A stretch of DNA of 64,000 nt, from the NCBI RefSeq assembly GCF_040932005.1, contig NZ_CP162414.1, positions 2,383,501 to 2,447,500 of the forward strand. The letters run 5' to 3'. Source of the DNA: Aestuariibius sp. HNIBRBA575. GTDB lineage: Bacteria; Pseudomonadota; Alphaproteobacteria; Rhodobacterales; Rhodobacteraceae. How positions within the stretch are numbered: position 1 is the first letter of the stretch; the number at the start of each line of letters is the position of its first letter. The position numbers were made by a program, and so were the translations under genes. Positions 8,527-16,047 of the stretch are shown here, one piece after another. The notes beneath the pieces were generated by a model. The model worked only from the letters and a program-made list of their open reading frames with translations, ran no database searches and was not told where the DNA came from.

Positions 8527-9834
8527 ATGCCCGATCACAGCCCAAACCCAAACGACCTAGACAGCTATTGGATGCCATTTACGGCATCGCGTGCGTTCAA
8601 TTCAAACCCGCGCATGATCACGGGCGCAGATGGGATCCACTACACCGATCAGTCAGGCCACAAGGTTATCGACGGTACGGGCGGGCTTTGGTGCTGCAAT
8701 GCCGGGCATAATCGCAAACCCATTGTGGACGCGATCCAACATCAGGCAGCTACACTTGATTTTGCGCATTCATTCAACCAGGGCCACCCAATTGCCTTTC
8801 AGGCGGCCAGCCGAATGGTGGCATTGGCCGACGGTTTTGATCATATATTCTTCACCAATAGCGGCTCTGAATCCGTCGACACCGCCCTTAAAATCGCATT
8901 GGCCTATCACATGGCAAATGGCCAAGGACATCGACGGATTTTAGTGGGTCGCCAAAAGGCATATCACGGGATCAACTTTGGTGGCCTGTCTGTTGGTGGG
9001 CTTGGACCCAATAAGGCCCAATTTGGAACCCTCTACCCCGCAGCCCTGCATATGCGGCACACATTGCTGCCCGAAAACGCCTTTGCCAAAGGCCAACCCG
9101 AACACGGCGCCCATCTGGCGGATGACCTGACAGCATTGTGCGAAACCCATGGCGGCCATAATATTGCAGCGGTTATTGTCGAACCCGTCGCCGGTGCTGG
9201 CGGTGTTTTTCCCCCACCTGTTGGCTATCTAAAACGCCTGCGGGACATTTGCGACGAACATGGCATTTTGCTGATCTTTGACGAAGTGATCACAGGGTTT
9301 GGCCGGCTGGGAACGCCATTTGCCGCCTCATATTTTGGCGTTCAACCGGATCTGATGACCGTCGCCAAAGGCATGACCAACGCAACCGTTCCCATGGGCG
9401 GTGTTTTCACAACCGCCAATGTGCGGCAGGCGTTTTTAAATGGTCCGGAAACGATGCCTGATCTGTTTCATGGATACACCTATTCTGGTCACCCGTTGGC
9501 CAGCGCTGCGGCAATTGCAACTTTAGATTTGTACCGGGACGAGGCGATTTTTGAAAACGCGGCAGCAATGGCCCAAATTTGGCAGGACATGTTGCATCAA
9601 TTTGCCGATGCGCCGGGCGTCATTGACGTGCGAAATATCGGATTGATGGGGGCGATCGGGTTGCAAAAATCAGGGGATGTTGGGGCAAATGGGCGCGCAA
9701 CCTACGAAAAATTATGGGAAAAAGGTCTTAGCGTTCGCCCCATCGGCGACACCTTGGCCATGTCCCCGCCATTGACAATCACCGCACCGGATATCGCGAA
9801 AATCGGTGACATTCTATCAAAGGTGCTTTGCTAA
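8527..9834 (+). CDS. Class III omega-aminotransferase (beta-alanine:pyruvate type)
   Basis: A 435-residue PLP enzyme, normal length for fold-type I class III transaminases. Features in order: WMPFTASRAF near the N-terminus, as in omega-amino acid:pyruvate aminotransferases; GTGGLWCCNAGH; the PLP phosphate loop NSGSESVDTALK; FDEVITGFGRLG with the cofactor Asp; and the Schiff-base lysine in TVAKGMTNATVPMGG. A GAGAG sequence precedes ATG. Such enzymes move the amino group of beta-alanine, taurine or other omega-amines to pyruvate. It starts 81 bases after the ABC operon and may have its own promoter. Which amine it uses is not visible. It is the last chromosomal-core gene before the island. Confidence 0.9.
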   Translation: MPDHSPNPNDLDSYWMPFTASRAFNSNPRMITGADGIHYTDQSGHKVIDGTGGLWCCNAGHNRKPIVDAIQHQAATLDFAHSFNQGHPIAFQAASRMVALADGFDHIFFTNSGSESVDTALKIALAYHMANGQGHRRILVGRQKAYHGINFGGLSVGGLGPNKAQFGTLYPAALHMRHTLLPENAFAKGQPEHGAHLADDLTALCETHGGHNIAAVIVEPVAGAGGVFPPPVGYLKRLRDICDEHGILLIFDEVITGFGRLGTPFAASYFGVQPDLMTVAKGMTNATVPMGGVFTTANVRQAFLNGPETMPDLFHGYTYSGHPLASAAAIATLDLYRDEAIFENAAAMAQIWQDMLHQFADAPGVIDVRNIGLMGAIGLQKSGDVGANGRATYEKLWEKGLSVRPIGDTLAMSPPLTITAPDIAKIGDILSKVLC

Positions 9835-9966
9835 TCTGTCGCTGAACAAGTGTCTGTTTTCACCAGAAACGACATGAATTAGGGGCAAATTTCGGTGCTG
9901 AAAATTTTTTGCAACGCCGTTTTTTTGGCCTTGTTTCTCGGGTTTTACGCACATATACGGGTCGAC

Positions 9967-10056
9967 GGAGACGTGGCCGAGTGGTCGAAGGCGCTCCCCT
10001 GCTAAGGGAGTAGGCCCGAAAGGGTCTCGAGGGTTCGAATCCCTTCGTCTCCGCCA
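9967..10056 (+). tRNA. tRNA-Ser (anticodon GCT)
   Basis: The acceptor stem GGAGACG pairs with CGTCTCC, the discriminator base is G, and CCA is encoded at 10054-10056. The anticodon arm CTCCC-CTGCTAA-GGGAG places GCT at 10001-10003. A long variable arm (TAGGCCCGAAAGGGTCTC) marks a class II serine tRNA, and the T loop is GGTTCGAAT. Its 3' end is the attachment site of the island that follows. Confidence 0.98.
10038..10056 (+). repeat. attL: 19-bp direct repeat inside the tRNA 3' end
   Basis: AATCCCTTCGTCTCCGCCA covers part of the T arm, the acceptor 3' strand and CCA. It recurs exactly at 23423-23441. Insertion therefore rebuilds the tRNA 3' end, as usual for tyrosine-integrase islands. Confidence 0.95.
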
Positions 10057-10119
10057 GAAAGCTCATAACTTTCTGATATATAACGATATAGTTTTTCGGG
10101 AAGGCCGATTTCCTGCCTC

Positions 10120-10149
10120 TGGGTCAGTTCGCTGGTACGGTGAGGACAG
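10120..10149 (+). repeat. Probable integrase arm-type repeat, left copy
   Basis: TGGGTCAGTT-CG-CTGGTACGGT lies just before the integrase start. A near copy with AT and AGT at the variable places is at 23332-23360, close to the other attachment site. Location near both island ends suggests an integrase or excisionase arm site; this is inferred. Confidence 0.6.
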
Positions 10150-10152
10150 AAG

Positions 10153-11910
10153 ATGGCTATTCATACACGGCTCGTTACACGAGGAAGAACATTCTACTTT
10201 CGCGCAGCAGTTCCCAAGGATTTGCGTTCATTTACGCAGCGCAGTGAAGTTAAGATTTCATTAAGAACCTTTAATCAATCATTGGCGTCAATGAGATGTC
10301 GAGTGATTAGCAACCATTTCGACCTCGTGGTTGGGAAGGCGAGGCAAATGGCGACAGCACAAGACACAGCATTAGATCAATCAATTCGGGACTATTTCCG
10401 TGATGCCCTCGATTGGGGGCAAGAGTTCGTGGATATCTTCGCCCCTGACGCAGAAGTGAATGTCGAAGACAGTATCACCCACGTTGAAACTCGTCTGGCC
10501 ATGCTGCGCCGCCGCCTTGCAGTCAGGGATTTCCCCAGTGAGGTGCAGAGCGAAGCAGATGCGATTGTGGGGGGCTTATCCAAAGATGTCCTAACAAGCC
10601 GTTATCAGGCGCTCCAGCGGGTCCAGACGGGGCTTTTACGGGCCAACATCGAGGCCGACCGCCTGCTGCTTGCAAAGCTGAATGGTGACTATGCGCAGTC
10701 GGAGATTGCCGACCCGCTGTTCAAAGGTGTGGAATTGGAACCCGATGGGACCATCCCCCGTCTAGCGCTGCGCCCGAATGATGCGGTCAAGACTGTCCCA
10801 AAAGTACTGGGCCCAGATGCGCCGTCACTAAACGCATTGGCCAAATCCTATGTGCAGGTGCTCAAGGATCAGAAGATAAAAGACAAAACCATTGGCGACC
10901 TAAGGCTGTCGTTTGAGCTTGCCCGTGCGGTAATTGACTTTGACAAGCCTGCGACACTTCTCGACCTGAACGACATGAAAGCGCTGCGCGATCTAATCGG
11001 CCACATGCCCGCCCATCATCAAAAGAAGCCCGAGACACGTGATCTTGATCCGATTACGGCTGTCCAAGCAGGCAAGGACTTACCGAAGCTTGGGTATGAA
11101 ACCCAAAAGAAACGCTTTGATTTCTTCAAACGATTTGTTGCGTGGATGGTCGCGGAAGAACACCTGACGAAAGTTCCGGGTAACGAGCTAAAACTGCTGG
11201 TCAAGAAGCCACCAAAGGGCAAACCCAAACGACTTCCGTATGAGCCAAGCCAACTGAAATTGATATTCGACTGCCCGATCTACACCGGACGCCAAAGCAT
11301 CAACAGATCAGGGACACCCGGTAAGCTGCGGTTGAAGGACGGACGCTATTGGGTGCCGTTGATCGCCCTATATGCTGGGATGCGAGCTGGGGAAATCATC
11401 CAGCTGACTTGCAAGGATATCAAAGAAGAGGACGGGATTTTCTTCTTCGACATCACGAAGCTGGAAGATGATCCCGACGAAGAAATCAAGCATCTCAAGA
11501 CAGGATCAAGCTATCGTAAAGTTCCCGTACATTCGGCGATCCTAGAATTAGGTTTTCTGGAATACGTTGCCGCACGCAAAACAGGACGACTGTTCGCAGA
11601 ACTGAAAATGGGCAGTGATGGCACCTACAGTCAGCCATGGTCGAAGTTTTGGTATAACCTTGGCAACAAATGGAAATTTCGTAGCAAGTTGCATGTGTTC
11701 CATTCGTTCAGGCACAATTTTGTAGATGCACTTCACGAAGCGAATGTAACGGATGCAATTGCCATGCAACTCTGTGGGCACACCAGCGACGATGCACATT
11801 GGGGGTATGGCAAAGGGGCCTCAATATCCCGTCTCAAGGAGGAAATTGAGAAGATTGACTATCCGGGATTGCACCTTGGCCATGCCACTGGCCCCGGTTG
11901 GAAGATTTGA
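10153..11910 (+). CDS. Tyrosine-family integrase of the tRNA-Ser island
   Basis: A 585-residue site-specific recombinase. The N-terminus (TRLVTRGRTFYFRAAVPKDLR) is the DUF6538-like beta segment common in long alphaproteobacterial phage-type integrases, and the middle holds a SAM-like core-binding domain. Catalytic residues are R411 (AGMRAGEI), H517 and R520 (HSFR), H543 (CGH) and the nucleophile Y552 (WGYGKG), all present and in the right order, so the enzyme looks intact. It begins 97 bases from the tRNA end and reads away from it. It should catalyse insertion and, with a helper, excision between the 19-bp repeats. No excisionase gene was recognised. Confidence 0.95.
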   Translation: MAIHTRLVTRGRTFYFRAAVPKDLRSFTQRSEVKISLRTFNQSLASMRCRVISNHFDLVVGKARQMATAQDTALDQSIRDYFRDALDWGQEFVDIFAPDAEVNVEDSITHVETRLAMLRRRLAVRDFPSEVQSEADAIVGGLSKDVLTSRYQALQRVQTGLLRANIEADRLLLAKLNGDYAQSEIADPLFKGVELEPDGTIPRLALRPNDAVKTVPKVLGPDAPSLNALAKSYVQVLKDQKIKDKTIGDLRLSFELARAVIDFDKPATLLDLNDMKALRDLIGHMPAHHQKKPETRDLDPITAVQAGKDLPKLGYETQKKRFDFFKRFVAWMVAEEHLTKVPGNELKLLVKKPPKGKPKRLPYEPSQLKLIFDCPIYTGRQSINRSGTPGKLRLKDGRYWVPLIALYAGMRAGEIIQLTCKDIKEEDGIFFFDITKLEDDPDEEIKHLKTGSSYRKVPVHSAILELGFLEYVAARKTGRLFAELKMGSDGTYSQPWSKFWYNLGNKWKFRSKLHVFHSFRHNFVDALHEANVTDAIAMQLCGHTSDDAHWGYGKGASISRLKEEIEKIDYPGLHLGHATGPGWKI

Positions 11911-11916
11911 GATCGG

Positions 11917-12750
11917 ATGGCGTGCATGTCCGATGAACAGGTTTCCAAGAATTGGCTGGCGAATATTACCACTAAGCTAAAGATCGAGTATAAGGCTGAA
12001 ATTCTTGAAGGTGCTCCGCCGACACCGTTTGTCCCTCCGCCGATTGATAGCGGTTATGTTTCCATTTCTGGGTTTCAAGAATACAGCAAATTGAAAAAAC
12101 AGGTCTTGGTCCAGCCTAATGATATGACTGCCAACGGACGCAAGCTGTATCACGAAGTCAGCAAGTGGACAAAGAAGAAACCTATTCATCAGGAGGGGCG
12201 GGTTTGGGCTGGAAAAACAGTCGCTGAGCTCGCATTGGCGGTTGGGATCAGCACGAAGCAAGTTCACAGATACACTGGAAAAAACCCTTTCCGTCATGCC
12301 ACTAAGCGTATCGAAGGGGTTAAAATGAAGCTGCTACGGATAGGAGAGCCGGGGGACCTGACCAACGAGGATTTTGCGCGAATGATGGTGAAGATTTGGC
12401 GAAAGAAAACGGACCGAATGGAAACATCAAAGGAATTTGGTTTGCTGGTGGGTATGGCTAAGGACACGCCAAGCGGTCTTGCCCCAGACATTTTCTGCAC
12501 TGTGATCGAAAACTGGTCCGGTTTCATGGCTGGCGTGCATCTGGCAATTTCAAGCGGTATGAGCTTTGGAGATGAATTTGATACCAACCCCAACAACTTC
12601 GAGAAAAAGTTTTTCCACCACCCAAGCATTTCTGTCACTCGGCGATTTTGGCCTGTTGCGAAGGAGCATTACTTGATTGCAGTTCAAGGTAAGATCGGGA
12701 AAGGTCCAAATGTTTATACCCAAATAAGTAGTATATTATTAAGTAAATAA
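11917..12750 (+). CDS. Island protein of unknown function with a helix-turn-helix-like segment
   Basis: A 277-residue soluble protein not recognised as any family. It starts six bases after the integrase stop, with a second ATG three codons on (11926), and is probably co-transcribed with the integrase. A proline-rich stretch (about residues 34-42) precedes a basic central region with a possible helix-turn-helix, VAELALAVGISTKQVHRYTG (about residues 105-124). The C-terminal third has no recognised motif. Base composition falls towards the 3' end. The position next to an integrase would suit a regulator or DNA-binding accessory factor, but that is only a guess. Confidence 0.7.
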   Translation: MACMSDEQVSKNWLANITTKLKIEYKAEILEGAPPTPFVPPPIDSGYVSISGFQEYSKLKKQVLVQPNDMTANGRKLYHEVSKWTKKKPIHQEGRVWAGKTVAELALAVGISTKQVHRYTGKNPFRHATKRIEGVKMKLLRIGEPGDLTNEDFARMMVKIWRKKTDRMETSKEFGLLVGMAKDTPSGLAPDIFCTVIENWSGFMAGVHLAISSGMSFGDEFDTNPNNFEKKFFHHPSISVTRRFWPVAKEHYLIAVQGKIGKGPNVYTQISSILLSK

Positions 12751-12901
12751 CTAACATCATTATGGTCAGTAGACATAAAGAAAGAGACATGATGGTAGTT
12801 ACTCCCCCTGCTTCGCACGGAGAGTAACCTCCTTCGGGAAGGATTTTGATCTGAGTTTTCGGGCGAGCCATCTAGAGTATTTTTATGAGCTGATTGAGGT
12901 C

Positions 12902-13549
12902 TTGGTACAAAGTCAGGACGGACTGCGAAAGCTTGCTGATTGCACTGGTCGGCAAATGTGGCCGCGTCGCGGTGTGTACTTCTTTTTTGAAGATGGTGAG
13001 CAGCGGTCAGGTTCGGGCAACGGGCTGCGTGTCACGCGCGTCGGCACCCACGCTCTCCGGCGCGGTTCCAACACAAAATTGTGGGGACGGCTGGCGCAGC
13101 ATCGTGGTCCAGCTAGGACTGGAGGTGGCAATCATCGCGGATCAATCTTTAGATTGCTCGTGGGAGACGCTGTAATCGCCTGTGGTGCGCATCAATGCCA
13201 AACGTGGGGAATGGATAGGTCGAGCGTAACGAGGGCCGTCAGAGCGGCAGAATTGCCCATGGAGCAGGAGGTGAGCCGCGTGATTGGGAATATGCCCTTC
13301 GTTTGCTTGCCCGTCGACGATGATCCTCACCCCCAGAGTGCGCGTGGGATCATTGAACGGGGAGCGATTTCCCTCCTTAGCGAATACGGGAAACCGCAAT
13401 TTGATGCCCCGTCCGATGGGTGGCTTGGTCGGCATTGCACACGACAAAAAGTGAGGATGTCGGGGCTTTGGAACAATAACCATGTTGGGGAACCCTATGA
13501 CCCTGAATTTCTCGAAGTGATGGAGAGTTATGTAAGGACAAACGTCTAA
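12902..13549 (+). CDS. GIY-YIG-like nuclease-family protein, start codon uncertain
   Basis: At least 215 residues in an open frame. The segment RGVYFFFE (about residues 23-30) followed by RVTRVGTHAL and, further on, LWGRLAQHRG and NHRGSIFRLLVG matches the GIY...YIG arrangement of a small nuclease-like family, with a later conserved WG-rich region. No ATG lies upstream in frame: the listed start is TTG at 12902, the frame stays open further 5', and a CTG at 12851 follows GGAAGGA. The first in-frame ATG (12956) would remove part of the conserved block. The true start is therefore non-ATG, or the 5' end is damaged. Function is probably DNA-directed, by fold only. Confidence 0.65.
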   Translation: MVQSQDGLRKLADCTGRQMWPRRGVYFFFEDGEQRSGSGNGLRVTRVGTHALRRGSNTKLWGRLAQHRGPARTGGGNHRGSIFRLLVGDAVIACGAHQCQTWGMDRSSVTRAVRAAELPMEQEVSRVIGNMPFVCLPVDDDPHPQSARGIIERGAISLLSEYGKPQFDAPSDGWLGRHCTRQKVRMSGLWNNNHVGEPYDPEFLEVMESYVRTNV

Positions 13550-13861
13550 GTTTAGCAGCTATTCGCATTGTGTCCCTCGTTGTCTCAGGGACACCAATGG
13601 CGACATTTGCAAAACACCAGTTTGGCCAAACCCGGTTCAGCCATTCGCACATATCAAAAGTGGAAATTTAGCCCTGTTTTGTGTCAGGGACATACAAAAT
13701 AACATCATGCTGCGCATGTGTCTAAATCTGTGTAATTGCAATCAATTGCAATCAAGATTTAGTGCCTCGGAAGGCCGATTTCCCTTCCCCTGTCGGTGTC
13801 GTGGGTTACGCTAAAGAAGGTCAGACGTTTTCGACCCCTCCCAGATCAAGGAGGATCGGAC
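13550..13861. other. Gene-free stretch upstream of the restriction operon
   Basis: 312 bp with no supported gene. It holds a 10-bp tandem repeat ATTGCAATCA at 13735-13744 and 13745-13754, and GGAAGGCCGATTTCC near 13769, which also occurs near 10099 just before the integrase. It very likely contains the promoter of the operon starting at 13862; the tandem repeat is a candidate operator. Confidence 0.5.
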
Positions 13862-14962
13862 ATGAACGACAAGACTGCACTCACCAGATTTCAGACGATA
13901 GCTGCACAAGAGATTGCGGGACAATTGGGGGGAACCCCTATCGCTCCGTTTACCAGCACACAGTGGGTAGCAAGCTCGCTTTTGCAGAAGGCAATCCGCA
14001 GAGGAACCTTGACTGCTGCGCGTCAAGCCGGGCGGTTTTTGCTGGAGGTAAAAAGGGAACACTTATTCCGCCGCCTCAATGCCATCGCTGCCGAAGACAT
14101 TGGCCTTGGTGATATTCAAACCATGGCGATCACAGCGGCCTGTCTGACCAGCGCAAAGGTGCGCCGTGATCTGGGCGGGGATGCCGTGGTCACAGACTAT
14201 CTGATCCGCCGTATGGTGGATGCCCGCAAATCCCGTGCAGCCGATGATCTGCTTATGGCGGTTGAACGCTGGTCGGGATTGAACGACGACCGCGCCCGTT
14301 TCGCCGCGATGACAGATGACCGTTTGCGCCAGATCGTTCTGGGCTGCCCATCGCTGGATCGCAAGGCACTGGCGCTTTGGTATCTAATTGGCACAAGACG
14401 CTGCCCGAGTTCATATCTGCCATCGCGGGTCGGCAATCCCAATCTTGCCTTTGAAACGATGGCAGAAATGGGCGTGGCCCCGACCAAATTGCAGATCGTC
14501 AAAGAGAACTTCACAAAGACCGCGAACATGCTGGCCCCATTTGTCGCTCTACTGTCCCTTGAGAACGGCGCGGTCGCAACCGGGTTGCGCGATGATCCAA
14601 CCCCGGTTGAAACGCGGATCAATGGTGTGCCGTCATGGGCGTTTGATATGTACACCCGCCCCGGTCGCGCAGCCCTCGGGCGGCTCCTCTTGCGGAATGC
14701 AGGCATGGCCGCTTGGGCTGGGGCCTTCCTTCCCCGCACAGGCCGGATACAGGTCGCGGGAGAGCTGCTGTTTCAGATCGAAGGGCAATGCCTACATCGC
14801 CGTGCGGTTGGTCCTGTTGCAATTGAATTGCAAAAACGGTGGGAGCTTGAATGTTCTGGTCTATCCGATGACGCGCTTGGCTTCGGATTGGCCGCTCTTC
14901 GGGATGCAATGCCAGAGCTGAATACGATACGGGCCGAGGTTGTTGCGGAGGGCGCAGTATGA
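13862..14962 (+). CDS. Orphan RarA/MgsA C-terminal-domain-like protein
   Basis: 366 residues. The start follows GGAGG about eight bases upstream; a longer frame from 13796 has no ribosome site. Residues about 60-80, FRRLNAIAAEDIGLGDIQ, closely resemble the RarA/MgsA tetramerisation region (pattern RRL...A.EDIGLADPQ), and the following helices KSRAADDLLMAVE fit the same all-alpha domain. The AAA+ ATPase half of RarA is missing: no Walker A or B is seen. Its last codons overlap the next recombinase by ATGA, so both are made together. It could hold DNA ends or replication forks for the recombinase, or act as a structural partner of the defence genes. The domain match is by eye and the role is unknown. 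Confidence 0.65.
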   Translation: MNDKTALTRFQTIAAQEIAGQLGGTPIAPFTSTQWVASSLLQKAIRRGTLTAARQAGRFLLEVKREHLFRRLNAIAAEDIGLGDIQTMAITAACLTSAKVRRDLGGDAVVTDYLIRRMVDARKSRAADDLLMAVERWSGLNDDRARFAAMTDDRLRQIVLGCPSLDRKALALWYLIGTRRCPSSYLPSRVGNPNLAFETMAEMGVAPTKLQIVKENFTKTANMLAPFVALLSLENGAVATGLRDDPTPVETRINGVPSWAFDMYTRPGRAALGRLLLRNAGMAAWAGAFLPRTGRIQVAGELLFQIEGQCLHRRAVGPVAIELQKRWELECSGLSDDALGFGLAALRDAMPELNTIRAEVVAEGAV

Positions 14963-15927
14963 GCGATCTCGTCCTAAACCGGCATAATCCTTTCTTATCC
15001 CGCCCCACAAAGGCGGCAGATGGAAACGAACTGACCAGCTCTGAAGCGGTCGAGCATTTTATCCGTGAAAGCCTCTCCGAGAACACCCGCCAAGCCTACC
15101 GCTCCGACCTTGCCCACTTCATGGGTTGGGGCGGCGTATTGCCAGCGTCACCGGAACTGGTCGCCCAATACCTCGCAGATCATGCCGAGGCGTTAGCCCC
15201 TGCCAGCCTCGCACGGCGGGTGGCAACTCTGAGCAAAGTCCATTCGGCCAACGGTTGGGAGAATCCGTGTCGCGCCGAAATCGTTCGGGCAACGATGCGA
15301 GGTATCAAACGCGTCAAAGGCACAGCACAAGAACAGGCCAAGCCACTGCTGCGCGAAGATCTGTTTTTAGTCCTTGATGCACTCGGTGAGGACACTCGCG
15401 CCAAACGTGACCGCGCCCTGCTATTGATCGGCTGGGCGGGTGGTTTCAGATCATCGGAACTTACGGGGCTGGACGTGGCAGATGTCGAGGAGGTTCGCGA
15501 AGGTCTTGTGCTACACTTGCGCCGATCCAAGACCGACCAGACGGGACAAGGGCGAAAGCTGGGTATTCCCCACGGAAGAACCCGACACTGCCCTGTCGGG
15601 GCTCTTATAGCTTGGCTGGGCACCCTCAATCAGCCTGAAGCCAAGATTTTCCGCCCTGTAGACCGTCACGGCAATTTGAGGGGCGACACTCTACGTGCGG
15701 ACGCAGTATCAACCATCCTTCGCAACCGCCTCACAGCCGCAGGAATTGACCCTGTCGGCTACAGCGGCCACAGCCTCCGCGCAGGTCTCGCGACAAGCGC
15801 CATCAAAGCGGGTGTGCCAACCTACAAAGTCCGCGCCCAAACAGGCCACGCGTCAGACGCGATGTTAGGGCGTTACGTGCGGGACGCTGGTCTGTTTGAT
15901 GGGAACGCGGCTGGTGCGCTTCTTTGA
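14959..15927 (+). CDS. Second tyrosine recombinase (XerC/D-like)
   Basis: A 322-residue recombinase with an N-terminal core-binding domain (LSENTRQAYRSDLAHFMGW) and a complete catalytic set: R164 (GGFRSSEL), H271 and R274 (GHSLRAG), H297 (TGH) and Y306 (GRYVRD). It is not next to an att site and lies inside an operon, with four-base overlaps at both ends (to 14962 and to the frame at 15924). This differs from the integrase at 10153 and suggests it works with the operon products, or is a relic of a nested element. The substrate sequence is unknown. Confidence 0.9.
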   Translation: MSDLVLNRHNPFLSRPTKAADGNELTSSEAVEHFIRESLSENTRQAYRSDLAHFMGWGGVLPASPELVAQYLADHAEALAPASLARRVATLSKVHSANGWENPCRAEIVRATMRGIKRVKGTAQEQAKPLLREDLFLVLDALGEDTRAKRDRALLLIGWAGGFRSSELTGLDVADVEEVREGLVLHLRRSKTDQTGQGRKLGIPHGRTRHCPVGALIAWLGTLNQPEAKIFRPVDRHGNLRGDTLRADAVSTILRNRLTAAGIDPVGYSGHSLRAGLATSAIKAGVPTYKVRAQTGHASDAMLGRYVRDAGLFDGNAAGALL

Positions 15928-16002
15928 CAACAACCCCGTCGATTGTCTTGCTTTCGGACCAGATGCCCGAGATACTGCCTCCCAAAAGCAAGGAGGCTTT
16001 CA

Positions 16003-16047
16003 GTGTCCAATCAATTCTTCCGCATTTCCGAAGGGTTTCGTTTGTAA
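16003..16047 (+). CDS. 14-codon mini-ORF coupled to the restriction enzyme start
   Basis: GTG at 16003 is preceded by a full AAGGAGG (15990-15996) at good spacing and reads VSNQFFRISEGFRL before TAA. That stop overlaps the ATG at 16047 (TAATG). The large downstream gene has only a weak ribosome site of its own. This looks like a leader cistron that sets expression of the restriction-modification enzyme by coupled re-initiation. Confidence 0.5.
   Translation: MSNQFFRISEGFRL

Noticed and set aside
13735..13754. CRISPR-like repeat
   Set aside because: Only two adjacent 10-bp copies, no spacers, no cas genes; more likely an operator.
15924..16046. A 41-codon N-terminal extension of the restriction enzyme, starting with an ATGA overlap to the recombinase
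   Set aside because: It has no clear ribosome site or protein-like pattern, while ATG 16047 is coupled to a mini-ORF with a perfect Shine-Dalgarno. Kept only as an alternative.
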